Assembly: GCA_022709385.1 (NCBI GenBank) | Contig: JAKLIX010000004.1 | Span: 62,001 to 126,000 of the forward strand | Reading direction: 5' to 3' | Length of the DNA: 64,000 nt | From: Bacteroidota bacterium | Lineage (GTDB): Bacteria > Bacteroidota > Bacteroidia > Bacteroidales > CAIXZF01 | In this document: positions 51,337 to 59,641 of the stretch, one piece after another | Numbering within the stretch: the stretch's first letter is position 1 | Layout of the letters: each line of letters begins with the position of its first letter | Position numbers and translations under genes: made by a program | Notes under the pieces: generated by a model | The model's input: the letters and a program-made list of their open reading frames with translations, nothing else | What the model was told of the DNA's origin: nothing | The model's database searches: none

Positions 51337-51948
51337 TCAGGTCATGGTGTCGGACTTCCTGCCAAGGTACCGGATCACAGCGGCTTCTCCACGGTGAAAG
51401 TCACCTTCCTCCAGAGTGACCAGGCTTTCTTCGAGCTGCAGGGTGGTGAGACCGCACAGTTCTTCCCGTATATCAATCACATCCAGTAACATCTCGGCGT
51501 TCCGGGGCCCTCCGGAAGTGAATGACAATTGTTTTTTGCTGAAACCTTCGATCAGAAAAAACCCTCCTTGACGCAGATAGCCTGGGTATATAGTATGTGC
51601 TGCTTTTCTCACTTCGGGAGTGAAATGAGCCCAGATAAAAGCGATCAGGTCGAAGCGGAGATTCCCTGGATTGAAGTCCAGCACATCGGAAAGGTCAAAA
51701 TGTATGGTGACCTGCCGTTCGCGTGCCAGGGCCAGCGCTTTTTGCCGGCCTTGCTCACTTTGGTCGAAGGCATACACCTCCCATCCAAGGGAAGCGGCAT
51801 ACACGGCATTGCGGCCTTCTCCTTCACAGGGCAACAGGATCTTTCCGGGTTTCACTGTTCCCAGGAAGCTGCTGAAGAAGCTGGCGGGGGATTTTCCATA
51901 AACATAGCCGGGACTGGTATAACGGTTGTCCCAGTGATTCGGGTCCAT
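51337..51948 (-). CDS. Class I SAM-dependent methyltransferase (Tellurite-resistance TehB-like)
   Basis: 203 residues. The start MDPNHWDNRYTSPGYVYGKSPASFF and the SAM loop LLPCEGEGRNAVYAASLGWEVYAFD are typical of the TehB/thiopurine methyltransferase-like group, followed by the acidic DVLDF. The substrate is unknown. The 167 bases downstream (51170-51336) hold no gene I can support. It lies 19 bases after the PhzF gene, probably in one unit. Confidence 0.82.
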   Translation of the reverse strand: MDPNHWDNRYTSPGYVYGKSPASFFSSFLGTVKPGKILLPCEGEGRNAVYAASLGWEVYAFDQSEQGRQKALALARERQVTIHFDLSDVLDFNPGNLRFDLIAFIWAHFTPEVRKAAHTIYPGYLRQGGFFLIEGFSKKQLSFTSGGPRNAEMLLDVIDIREELCGLTTLQLEESLVTLEEGDFHRGEAAVIRYLGRKSDTMT

Positions 51949-51967
51949 GAATGAAACATTCAGTTAA

Positions 51968-52768
51968 TCAAATATTTATTGTACCGCTAAGATAGGTAGT
52001 GCATGCTCCTCCAATCAATACCCTGTCACCAAGGTATTCACAGTGAATATGCCCTTTTCTTGCAGACCATTGGAGTGCGTTCATTTTGTCTTTTTTCAGC
52101 CTTTTGGCCCAGTAAGGGATTAGTGTGGTATGGGCCGATCCTGTTACCGGATCCTCATCCACACCGACTGCCGGAGCAAAGAACCGGGACACAAAGTCTT
52201 CCTCATCACCCGCTGCACTCACGATAATGCCTCTGACCGGCAATTCCCTGAGTTTATTGAAATCAGGTCTGATCGACAGAATGTCATTCTTTTCACTGTA
52301 AATCAGCAGGTAGTCTGACTTACCCTGCCAGATTTCACCGGGTTTTTTCCCGATGGCTTCAGCCAGTCCTTGCGGAAGAATTGTTTCCAGTATAATATCC
52401 GAAGGAAAATCAAGGATCAGCAGCTTCCCGTTCCTGCTAACTTCAAGATGTCCGCTTTTCGAATGGAAATGAATGGTTTCTCCCTCAAAGCCCAGGTGAT
52501 TGTAAAGCACGTGGGCGGATGCAAGCGTTGCGTGACCGCAAAGCCTTACTTCCACTTTAGGAGTGAACCAACGGATATGATAGGCAAAGCCTTCTTTTAC
52601 AAAGAAAGCAGTTTCCGACAGGTTGTTTTCCATGGCGATCTTTTGCATCAGTTCGTCCGGAAGCCAGTGTTCGAGCGGGCAGATGGCAGCCGGGTTCCCG
52701 CCGAATAAGTGATTAGTAAAGGCATCAACCTGAAACAATGGTAATTGCATGGGATTGGAATTTTCCAT
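51968..52768 (-). CDS. PhzF-family isomerase/epimerase-like protein
   Basis: 266 residues with the PhzF fold: MQLPLFQVDAFTNHLFGGNPAAICPLEHWLPDELMQKIAMENNLSETAFFV, LCGHATLASAHVLY and the C-terminal GVDEDPVTGSAHTTLIPYW. A Glu in the SETAF motif is the usual general acid/base. Most PhzF homologues outside phenazine producers have unknown substrates. ATG 52750 is an alternative start, six codons in, directly before the conserved region. There is no phenazine locus here. Confidence 0.88.
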   Translation of the reverse strand: MENSNPMQLPLFQVDAFTNHLFGGNPAAICPLEHWLPDELMQKIAMENNLSETAFFVKEGFAYHIRWFTPKVEVRLCGHATLASAHVLYNHLGFEGETIHFHSKSGHLEVSRNGKLLILDFPSDIILETILPQGLAEAIGKKPGEIWQGKSDYLLIYSEKNDILSIRPDFNKLRELPVRGIIVSAAGDEEDFVSRFFAPAVGVDEDPVTGSAHTTLIPYWAKRLKKDKMNALQWSARKGHIHCEYLGDRVLIGGACTTYLSGTINI

Positions 52769-52821
52769 AAAAATAAGACAATCCCTGAAATGAAGCTACC
52801 GACAGGCGTGAATTTTCGCAG

Positions 52822-54123
52822 CTATTGTGTAAACTCCCCGCTAAGCCGGTACAATTCTATTTCAGCCTTTCTGGCATCGAAATTTGCCGCAATCAGCCTT
52901 GCTTCGGCCTCAATCAGTTTCAGCTGTGTCAGCCTCAGGTCGAGGTCGCTGATGCCGCCGTTACGGTAGTTTTCCCCTGCAACGAAAAGATTGCGTTCAG
53001 CCGTGGCCCGGCTTTCAGTTTCCAATTTGATCCTTTTCAGGGCGTTGCGATAGTCCTGGTAGGTTTTATAGAGCAGGGTACTGAGGGTGGCATTCGTTTC
53101 ACTGACAGCCGTACCGGCTATTTCGGCAGCAATTTTGGCATTTTTCCGGGCAAGGTTGCGGTTAAATCCGTTGAAAAGGCCCAGGGTGGCTGTCAGTCCG
53201 TAATTAATCCCCTGATTCCTGTTGAAGTTCAAAATACCGATCTCATATTCCGAACGGCCGTAACTGTAGCCGGAGAATACACTGATGACGGGGTAATACG
53301 CTGCCTCTGAAGCCTTGTATTCCAGGCTGCTGACTTTCTGGCCGAGGAGGGCTGCCTGGATTTCGGGGTTACGGGATGCGAGTTGTTGTTCCAGGGCAGG
53401 CAGTTGCAGGTCTTCCCTGATGATGAAGCTGCCGCTGGTGATAAAGCTTTCGGAGGGTGATCTTCCCATAAGCAGGTTCAGGTCGGCCTTCATATTCTCC
53501 AGGATGCCGGCCTGTGTGATCCAGCGGGCACTGTCGGCCTGCATGTCCACTTTGCTCTGAAGCATGGATAATTCCGAGGCGGCTCCGGTCTGGAGTTGTT
53601 TTTCACTGATGATCAGTCTTTCCTTCGACAGGGAGATGGCTTCCCTGATCACCTCCAGCATATGTTCTTGTTGCACGATGGCAGCATATTGCATTTGCAC
53701 GGCCGCCAGCGTATTCCCGACATTGATTTTAAACTGCCATTCTCCGGCTTCCTGCAGACTGGCCAGTTTCTGTTTTTCGATGAACATGCCAAAGCCGTCG
53801 AAGAGCTTCCAGTTTAACTCCACCCTGGCACTGAGGGTGTTCGATTTCGCATCGTTTCCTTCTTTCTCCTGCCCGCTGAAGAATTTCTGGTAAGTGTTGT
53901 TCCTGTTATAGGTTTGCGAAAAATCGGCACTGACTTCCGGAAGGAACCCTGCATGGCCGGCCGTATTGTTATTTGCCGCCATCCGTGACTCCATTCTGGC
54001 GATGCTGATGCCATAATTGTTCTGCAGGGCCAGCCTGACGGCCTCCTCCTGGCTCAGTGTATCCTGGCCTGTCAGCAGGCGGGGGATCACAAACAGCGAA
54101 AAGAATATCAGGTTTCTATTCAT
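52822..54123 (-). CDS. TolC-family outer-membrane efflux protein
   Basis: 433 residues with a short signal peptide (MNRNLIFFSLFVIPRLLTGQ) and two OEP repeats of long coiled helices (SQEEAVRLALQNNYGISIARMES; SSEAAYYP pattern around SSLEYKASEAAYYPVISVFSGYSYG). It forms the outer-membrane duct of a tripartite pump. The start overlaps the RND gene's end by 8 bases, completing an adaptor-pump-duct operon. The C-terminus is short, without a periplasmic extension. Confidence 0.92.
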   Translation of the reverse strand: MNRNLIFFSLFVIPRLLTGQDTLSQEEAVRLALQNNYGISIARMESRMAANNNTAGHAGFLPEVSADFSQTYNRNNTYQKFFSGQEKEGNDAKSNTLSARVELNWKLFDGFGMFIEKQKLASLQEAGEWQFKINVGNTLAAVQMQYAAIVQQEHMLEVIREAISLSKERLIISEKQLQTGAASELSMLQSKVDMQADSARWITQAGILENMKADLNLLMGRSPSESFITSGSFIIREDLQLPALEQQLASRNPEIQAALLGQKVSSLEYKASEAAYYPVISVFSGYSYGRSEYEIGILNFNRNQGINYGLTATLGLFNGFNRNLARKNAKIAAEIAGTAVSETNATLSTLLYKTYQDYRNALKRIKLETESRATAERNLFVAGENYRNGGISDLDLRLTQLKLIEAEARLIAANFDARKAEIELYRLSGEFTQ

Positions 54124-57100
54124 CGTGATGGATTATATTGGGCTTTTTCGACGACAGATAGCTGTACAGGGCAGGAATCACATAAAGCGTGAGGATCAGG
54201 GAAAACAGCAAACCGCCGATGATGGTGATCCCCATGGGTACGCGGCTTTTGGAGGCCGCTCCTAATCCGAGTGCAATGGGTAGGGCCCCGAGGATGGTGG
54301 CCATGCTGGTCATCAGGATGGGTCTTAAGCGGCGGACAGCAGCCTGTATCACCGCTTCTGTCCGGTCTAGTCCGGCAATTTTTTTCTGGTTGGCGAATTC
54401 AACGATCAGAATACCGTTTTTGGTCACGATCCCGATCAGGGCGATAATCCCGATCTGGCTGAAAATATTCAGGGTGTGCCCGAAAATGCCGAGGGTGGCG
54501 ATGGCCCCGGCCATGGCAAGCGGCACGGTGAGCATGATAATGAAAGGATCACGGTAACTCTCAAATTGTGCGGCGAGTACCAGGAATATCAGGACAATCG
54601 CCAGCAGAAATGCAAACATCAGGCTGTTCCTGCTTTCGGCATAGTCTTTTGATGCGCCGGTAAGACTGGTAAAGAAGGTGTCGTCCAGTGTTTCGCCTGC
54701 AATCCGGTACATCTCGTCCAGACCCTGGCCGAGGGTCAGTCCTTCGGCAGGAGCGGCAGAAATGGTGGCCGAAAGATAACGGTTAAAACGGAACAGCTGC
54801 GGGGGTCTGCTTTCTTCCGCGAGTGTCACCAGATTGTCCATCTTGACCAGCAATCCTTTGTTATTCCTCACATACAGGGAAAGAATGTCACTTGGGTCGT
54901 CCCTGTTTGTCCGATAAGCCTCGCTCATGATCTGGTAAAGCTTGTCGTTACGGATGAAATATCCCAGCCGCTGACCACTGAAAAATAATTGAAGGGTCTG
55001 TGCGATGTCATTTACGGATACCCCCAGCGTCCTGGCCTTGTCGCGGTCGATCAACAGTTTCATCTCCGGCTTGTTGAACTTCAGGTTGACATCCACGATC
55101 TGGAATGTCTTGCTGGCAACCGCCTTCTCGTAAAATAAGGGTAATTTATCCTTCAATCTCTCAAAATCAGGAGCCTGAATGACAAACTGTACCGGCATGG
55201 AACTGCCCCTGCTGCTGCCTATGGTCTGCTCCTGCGTCACAAATGTCCGGGCAAAACTCAGTTTGCTGAACTTCCGGTTCAACTCGCCTGCCAGTTGTTG
55301 CTGTGTTTTTTTTCTCTCCGAAGGATCTTTCAGAAGAATTCTCCCGAAACCGCTGTTGGCAGTCCCGCTGGCAAAACCGGGTGAACTGATCACCACCATG
55401 GCCTGTTTTTCATTCATGGAGTCAATGATGGCGGCAACCTGGTATAAGTAATTATCCATCAGGTCAAAAGAGGTTCCTTCCGGTGCAGTTGATGAAATTC
55501 TCAACTGACTCTTGTCTTCCAGGGGTGCCAGTTCTGATGGTATTCCGGCACCAATGACAAAGATCATCCCAAGCGATATCCCCATGATAATCAGGGCCAG
55601 CCAGGGTCTTTTCATAAAAGCACGAAGCGAACGCCCGTAACGATCGATCAGGGTATTGATCTGGCTTTCAGTGCGTGTATAGAATTTCCCCTGCATTTTA
55701 CTCAGGCGGATCAGCCTGGAACTCATCATGGGTGTCAGGGTAAGAGATACGAAGGCTGAAACCAATACGGCTCCTGCCACCACAATCCCGAACTCCCTGA
55801 ACAACCTTCCGGTGAGTCCCTGCAGGAAAATGACGGGAATGAACACTGCCGCCAGTGTGATGGTGGTGGAAATGATGGCGAAAATGATCTCCCGCGAGCC
55901 TTCATGCCCGGCCCTGATGGGATCCAGCCCTGCTTCAATTTTGTGGTAAATGTTTTCCATCACCACGATGGCATCATCCACCACCAGGCCCGTCGCCAGC
56001 ACGATGGCCAGCAATGTCAGTACATTGATGGAGAAACCGGCAATGTACATGATGAAGAAAGTGGATATCAGCGAGATGGGAATCGCGATGACCGGGATCA
56101 GCGTCGTTCTCCAGTTGCGAAGGAACAGGAAAATGACCAGGACCACCAGGAGAAATGCCATCAGCAGGGTTTCCTCCACTTCGGTGATGGCCCTGCGGAT
56201 GGGTTTGGTTGTATCGAGGCCGATCGTGGTGTTGATGTCGGATGGGATCTCTTTCTTTAGTTGATCCAGTCTTTTAAAGAACTCATCGGCAATGGCGATG
56301 TAATTGGACCCGGGCTGAGGGATCAGCGCCACCCCAACCATGGGGATGAGGTTGTTCCCGCGAAGCAGGGTTCTCTCATTTTCAGGTGCGAATTCTGCAA
56401 CACCCACATCCGACAGCCTGATCAAGCTGCCATTTTCCTCCCTGATTATCAGGTTGTTATATTCATCCGGTGTATTCAGCCGGCCAAGGGTTCTGATAGA
56501 CAGTTCCGTTTTATAGCCTTCTATTCTTCCGGAGGGCAGCTCCACATTTTCCCTGTTCACGGCTGTCTGGATGTCCTGGGGTGTGATGCTGAAAGCGGCC
56601 ATCTTCACCGGGTCGAGACGCAAACGGATGGCGTACTTTTTTTCACCCCAGATCCTGATCTCACTCACTCCGGGTATCGTCTGCAGTCTTTCCTTGAAGA
56701 CATTATTGGCAATATCGGACAGCTCCAGCAGGTTGCGGTGGTCGCTCTGGACAAGGACACTCAGGATGGGGTTTGCATCGGCATCGCTTTTGGTTACCAC
56801 GGGTGGATCTGCATCCTTTGGAATGCGGTTGAGCGCGCGTGAAACACGGTCGCGGACATCGTTGGCGGCGGCCTCCATATTCGTCCCGAGAATGAATTCG
56901 ACCACGATGATGCTGCGGCCCTCGCTGCTGGTGGAGGAGATATTGCTGATGCCTTCAATGCCGTTGATGGATTCCTCGAGGGGTTCTGTGATCTGGGACT
57001 GTATCACTTCGGCATTGGCGCCGGGATATGCCGTGCTGACGGAAATGACCGGAGGGTCAACGCTGGGGTATTCGCGGATTCCGAGATAGAAAAAACCGAT

Positions 57101-57178
57101 GATGCCGAAAAGTACGATGACGATCGACATGACGGTTGCAAGAACAGGTCTGTTGATGCTGACAGAACTCAGGTTCAC
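54116..57178 (-). CDS. RND multidrug efflux permease (AcrB/HAE1 family)
   Basis: 1020 residues with 12 membrane helices and two large periplasmic loops. The N-terminus SSVSINRPVLATVMSIVIVLFGIIGF and SINVLTLLAIVLATGLVVDDAIVVMENI carry the paired Asp residues of the proton relay in helix 4. TVPLAMAGAIATL and GIVTKNGILIVEFANQKK lie in the second half. It is a proton-driven exporter of hydrophobic compounds. Its start overlaps the adaptor stop by 4 bases. It follows the hpdBCA operon on the same strand after a separate promoter; export of p-cresol-like compounds is a speculation from position only. Confidence 0.93.
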   Translation of the reverse strand: MNLSSVSINRPVLATVMSIVIVLFGIIGFFYLGIREYPSVDPPVISVSTAYPGANAEVIQSQITEPLEESINGIEGISNISSTSSEGRSIIVVEFILGTNMEAAANDVRDRVSRALNRIPKDADPPVVTKSDADANPILSVLVQSDHRNLLELSDIANNVFKERLQTIPGVSEIRIWGEKKYAIRLRLDPVKMAAFSITPQDIQTAVNRENVELPSGRIEGYKTELSIRTLGRLNTPDEYNNLIIREENGSLIRLSDVGVAEFAPENERTLLRGNNLIPMVGVALIPQPGSNYIAIADEFFKRLDQLKKEIPSDINTTIGLDTTKPIRRAITEVEETLLMAFLLVVLVIFLFLRNWRTTLIPVIAIPISLISTFFIMYIAGFSINVLTLLAIVLATGLVVDDAIVVMENIYHKIEAGLDPIRAGHEGSREIIFAIISTTITLAAVFIPVIFLQGLTGRLFREFGIVVAGAVLVSAFVSLTLTPMMSSRLIRLSKMQGKFYTRTESQINTLIDRYGRSLRAFMKRPWLALIIMGISLGMIFVIGAGIPSELAPLEDKSQLRISSTAPEGTSFDLMDNYLYQVAAIIDSMNEKQAMVVISSPGFASGTANSGFGRILLKDPSERKKTQQQLAGELNRKFSKLSFARTFVTQEQTIGSSRGSSMPVQFVIQAPDFERLKDKLPLFYEKAVASKTFQIVDVNLKFNKPEMKLLIDRDKARTLGVSVNDIAQTLQLFFSGQRLGYFIRNDKLYQIMSEAYRTNRDDPSDILSLYVRNNKGLLVKMDNLVTLAEESRPPQLFRFNRYLSATISAAPAEGLTLGQGLDEMYRIAGETLDDTFFTSLTGASKDYAESRNSLMFAFLLAIVLIFLVLAAQFESYRDPFIIMLTVPLAMAGAIATLGIFGHTLNIFSQIGIIALIGIVTKNGILIVEFANQKKIAGLDRTEAVIQAAVRRLRPILMTSMATILGALPIALGLGAASKSRVPMGITIIGGLLFSLILTLYVIPALYSYLSSKKPNIIHHDE

Positions 57179-58248
57179 CTGGCTGCTCCTTTCTCCGGGA
57201 AACGCTGTACGCCGGTCACCCTGACACCGGTTCCCGGTTTCACCTGAAGCAGTCCGGTCATTAAGATACTGTCACCGCCGCGGATTCCCTGCAGGATTTC
57301 CACCAGACTGTCGGTCCGCGTTCCGGCGATAACCGCTTTACGTGCTACCTTTCCGTCTTCCAGCAGGAAGACATCATAACCGTTCAGGCGCGGAATAATG
57401 CTCTGTGCCGGCAGGATCACCGCATCCTCAGCGGCTTGTCCCCTGACTTCAACCCTTGCAAAATTGCCCGGTTTCAGGTGGTTCCCGGGATTGGGATACA
57501 AAGCCCTGACCTTTCTGGTTCGTGTCGAGGGATCGACGACAGGTTCCAGGGCATAGACCGTTGCCTGCAAGGCCATGGATGCATCGCCGGCGAAAAAGGA
57601 TACCTCCTTCCCGCTTTCAAGGGAGGCTGACATGCGTTCCGGTACACTGAACTCAAGCTTCAACGGCTGCGTCTGAACCAGATTTGCGATTTCTGTGGCA
57701 GGTGAAACATAACTGCCTTCGCTTACATTTCTAAGCCCGCAAATGCCATGAAAGGGCGCACGGATCTCTGTTTTTTCTATCTGGGCTTTCAGCAGGTCGA
57801 TGTCGGCACGGATACCAAGCAGCACACTCAGACTGCGGTCATATTCTTCCTGGCTGATCCCTTTGATGTCAAGTAAGGCTTTCTTGCGCTTTTCCTCTGA
57901 AGCGGCCTGGCTTTCATTCACAGTCAGCTTGCGCAACTGGGCTTGCTGTTCATCATCATTCAGCTTCACCAGCAGCATTCCCTTTTTCACTTCACTGCCC
58001 TCGGAGAACAGGATGGTCTGAATCCTTCCGGAGATTTCCGGATGCAGGCTTACGGATTCATTGGGGATCAGGGTGCCTGTTACAGTAAGTGCCTGGCTCA
58101 GAGACCCTTCGTTGGCAATAAACACTTCCACGGGGATCAGCCGGTCTTTTCCGGTGCTTTGTTTTTCTTTACCGGACGAGCATGCAATCAGTACAGGCAG
58201 CAGCAGCATCCAGGCCAGCCGCGGACCTGGTCGGAAAATTTCAGACAT
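57175..58248 (-). CDS. RND efflux periplasmic adaptor (MFP) lipoprotein
   Basis: 357 residues. A lipoprotein signal ends LLPVLIACSSGK, so the adaptor is anchored by lipid at the inner membrane. It has a coiled hairpin (about 105-165), lipoyl-like halves (ISGRIQTILFSEGSEVKKGMLLVKLND; APFHGICGLRNVSEGSYVSPATEI) and a beta-barrel/MPD C-terminus. It links the pump to the TolC-like duct. A 4-base overlap with the permease gene shows translational coupling. Confidence 0.92.
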   Translation of the reverse strand: MSEIFRPGPRLAWMLLLPVLIACSSGKEKQSTGKDRLIPVEVFIANEGSLSQALTVTGTLIPNESVSLHPEISGRIQTILFSEGSEVKKGMLLVKLNDDEQQAQLRKLTVNESQAASEEKRKKALLDIKGISQEEYDRSLSVLLGIRADIDLLKAQIEKTEIRAPFHGICGLRNVSEGSYVSPATEIANLVQTQPLKLEFSVPERMSASLESGKEVSFFAGDASMALQATVYALEPVVDPSTRTRKVRALYPNPGNHLKPGNFARVEVRGQAAEDAVILPAQSIIPRLNGYDVFLLEDGKVARKAVIAGTRTDSLVEILQGIRGGDSILMTGLLQVKPGTGVRVTGVQRFPEKGAAR

Positions 58249-58261
58249 GGCGGGTTTTTTG

Positions 58262-58269
58262 CAAAGGTA
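58262..58269 (-). promoter_or_regulatory. -7 promoter box of the RND efflux operon
   Basis: The minus strand reads TACCTTTG (TAnnTTTG), about 14 bases before the adaptor ATG at 58248, giving a very short leader. It supports separate transcription from hpdBCA. Confidence 0.45.
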
Positions 58270-58385
58270 GAAAAAACAGGGTTGATCACCTCTTGCCTCA
58301 TCCGGAGGTTTCAGCCGTCTGAAGATAATCAGACTCTTTTGTTGGGGCTTGCCTAGAAAGATACAATCGCGATTGATGGCCAGGC

Positions 58386-59354
58386 TTAACCGGATAGTTT
58401 TGCCCGGATTGTTTTCACATCGGCAGGAGGAGGAATAAGAGCGGGGTCCATTGGATATTTTCTTCCCAGCAGCCTGTATTTTTCCCTCCCGAGATGATGC
58501 AGGGGAAGCACTTCCACCTGGCCGACACCCGTTTCTTCCATCAACGCCCTGACCGCAGCCAGGTTCTCATCGTCGTCGTTATAGGACGGGATGAGAGGTA
58601 TTCTGAAGATGATCTTTCCTTTGAATATTCCGGCCAGTTTTCGGGCATTCTCCAGGATGAGGTGGTTGGTAACCCCTGTCATCGCCAGGTGTTTCCCGGG
58701 ATCCATGTGTTTGATGTCGAACAGGATGAGGTCGAGCCAGGGGAGGGCGTTTTCATAATGACTCCAGGGCAGGTGGCCACAGGTTTCAATGGCAGTGTGG
58801 ATATAGGCTTCGTAACATTTTTTCAGCAGGGCCGTGGCAAAGTCCGCCTGCAGCAGGGGTTCGCCGCCCGTAAGGGTAATCCCTCCGCAGGAACCCCAGT
58901 AGTTACGGTCCCTGCTGATGACCTGGTATATTTCCCCGACGCTCACAGGATAACCCGCCGTTTTTATGGCACCGCTCAGGCAGGCAGAAGCACAGGGGAG
59001 ACTGTAGGTGGCAGGTGTACGTTGGTCATTTACAGCTTGGTGGATGCCGTTCTCCCGGTCCGGATAAGACTTGGTAAAACAGCTGTCGCAGGATTCACGA
59101 TGAAGGTGAATGCCGGTCTTGTCTGATTCAATGGCATCGTATGGACAGGCTGCCACACAGTTGCCGTCACCAAGGCAGAGATCCGGGTTAAACATGGGTT
59201 CGGGCCAGGGGTGGATACCCTCGGGATTGGAACACCAATGGCAACGCAGCGTACATCCTTTCAGAAAAATCAGGGTGCGGCAACCCGGACCGTCGTGCAC
59301 GGAGAAACCCTGGATATCGAAGATGATCCCGCTGGTCAGTTCTTCCCTATCCAT
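58386..59354 (-). CDS. hpdA: 4-hydroxyphenylacetate decarboxylase activating enzyme (radical SAM)
   Basis: 322 residues. The radical-SAM motif Cys34-x3-Cys38-x2-Cys41 lies in LIFLKGCTLRCHWCSNPEG. A cysteine-rich insert (about 59-120; CLGDGNCVAACP, CDSC, CASAC) binds extra [4Fe-4S] clusters, as in glycyl-radical activases. TLTGGEPLLQ and IETCGH follow. It generates the glycyl radical on the large subunit with SAM and a reduced electron donor. It overlaps the small-subunit gene by 19 bases in the order B-C-A, as in clostridia. Its N-terminal IQGFSVHDGPGCRT is standard for the family. Confidence 0.92.
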   Translation of the reverse strand: MDREELTSGIIFDIQGFSVHDGPGCRTLIFLKGCTLRCHWCSNPEGIHPWPEPMFNPDLCLGDGNCVAACPYDAIESDKTGIHLHRESCDSCFTKSYPDRENGIHQAVNDQRTPATYSLPCASACLSGAIKTAGYPVSVGEIYQVISRDRNYWGSCGGITLTGGEPLLQADFATALLKKCYEAYIHTAIETCGHLPWSHYENALPWLDLILFDIKHMDPGKHLAMTGVTNHLILENARKLAGIFKGKIIFRIPLIPSYNDDDENLAAVRALMEETGVGQVEVLPLHHLGREKYRLLGRKYPMDPALIPPPADVKTIRAKLSG

Positions 59355-59590
59355 TGAAAGTCATCGCAGTTGGCAGCAGGCAGGTCGGGCCAGGCAGCCC
59401 TGATGCCCATGCATAAGCCGGTAAACTCCGTTTGTGACTGATAGTGCCGGCAAAACTTGCAGCGCGGTGCTTTTTCGAAATGGCTGCAGGGCTCGCTTTC
59501 CTGGGTGATCCGTGCCTTGTCCCGCTTACAAATGCCTTTGAATGCGTCAACCGCCAAAAAAAACAGACAGTCTTTGCAGCTTAGGTTCAT
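59336..59590 (-). CDS. hpdC: 4-hydroxyphenylacetate decarboxylase small (iron-sulfur) subunit
   Basis: 84 residues with eight cysteines (5, 8, 21, 35, 44, 47, 60, 75), enough for two [4Fe-4S] clusters. The pattern C-x2-C-x4-AVDAFKGIC and CKFC-x12-C matches the small subunit found only with arylacetate decarboxylases of the HPAD type. In the clostridial proteins the first ligand of cluster 1 is, as I recall, a His; here it is Cys5. The subunit stabilises the large subunit and may regulate radical loss. It sits between hpdB and hpdA, overlapping hpdA by 19 bases. This tiny protein is the main clue to the operon's identity. Confidence 0.88.
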   Translation of the reverse strand: MNLSCKDCLFFLAVDAFKGICKRDKARITQESEPCSHFEKAPRCKFCRHYQSQTEFTGLCMGIRAAWPDLPAANCDDFQWIGKN

Positions 59591-59607
59591 GGTGTCGTAA
59601 TTGCTTA

Positions 59608-59625
59608 TGCTACCGCTTCGTAGCA
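59608..59625 (-). promoter_or_regulatory. Hairpin between hpdB and hpdC
   Basis: TGCTAC (59608-59613) pairs with GTAGCA (59620-59625) around a 6-base loop, in the 51-base gap between the large- and small-subunit genes. No T-run follows on the minus strand, so it is not a full terminator. It could affect mRNA processing or stability and hence subunit ratio (inference). Confidence 0.5.
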
Positions 59626-59641
59626 GGTTAATATGCGATGC

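Noticed and set aside
51205..51489. 94-codon plus-strand frame between the aminotransferase and methyltransferase
   Set aside because: Most of it is antisense to the methyltransferase's conserved C-terminal half, and no motif or promoter supports it.
58317..58334. Hairpin GTCTGA/TCAGAC upstream of the efflux operon considered as hpdA terminator
   Set aside because: The T-rich flank lies on the plus strand, where no gene ends; on the minus strand no T-run follows.
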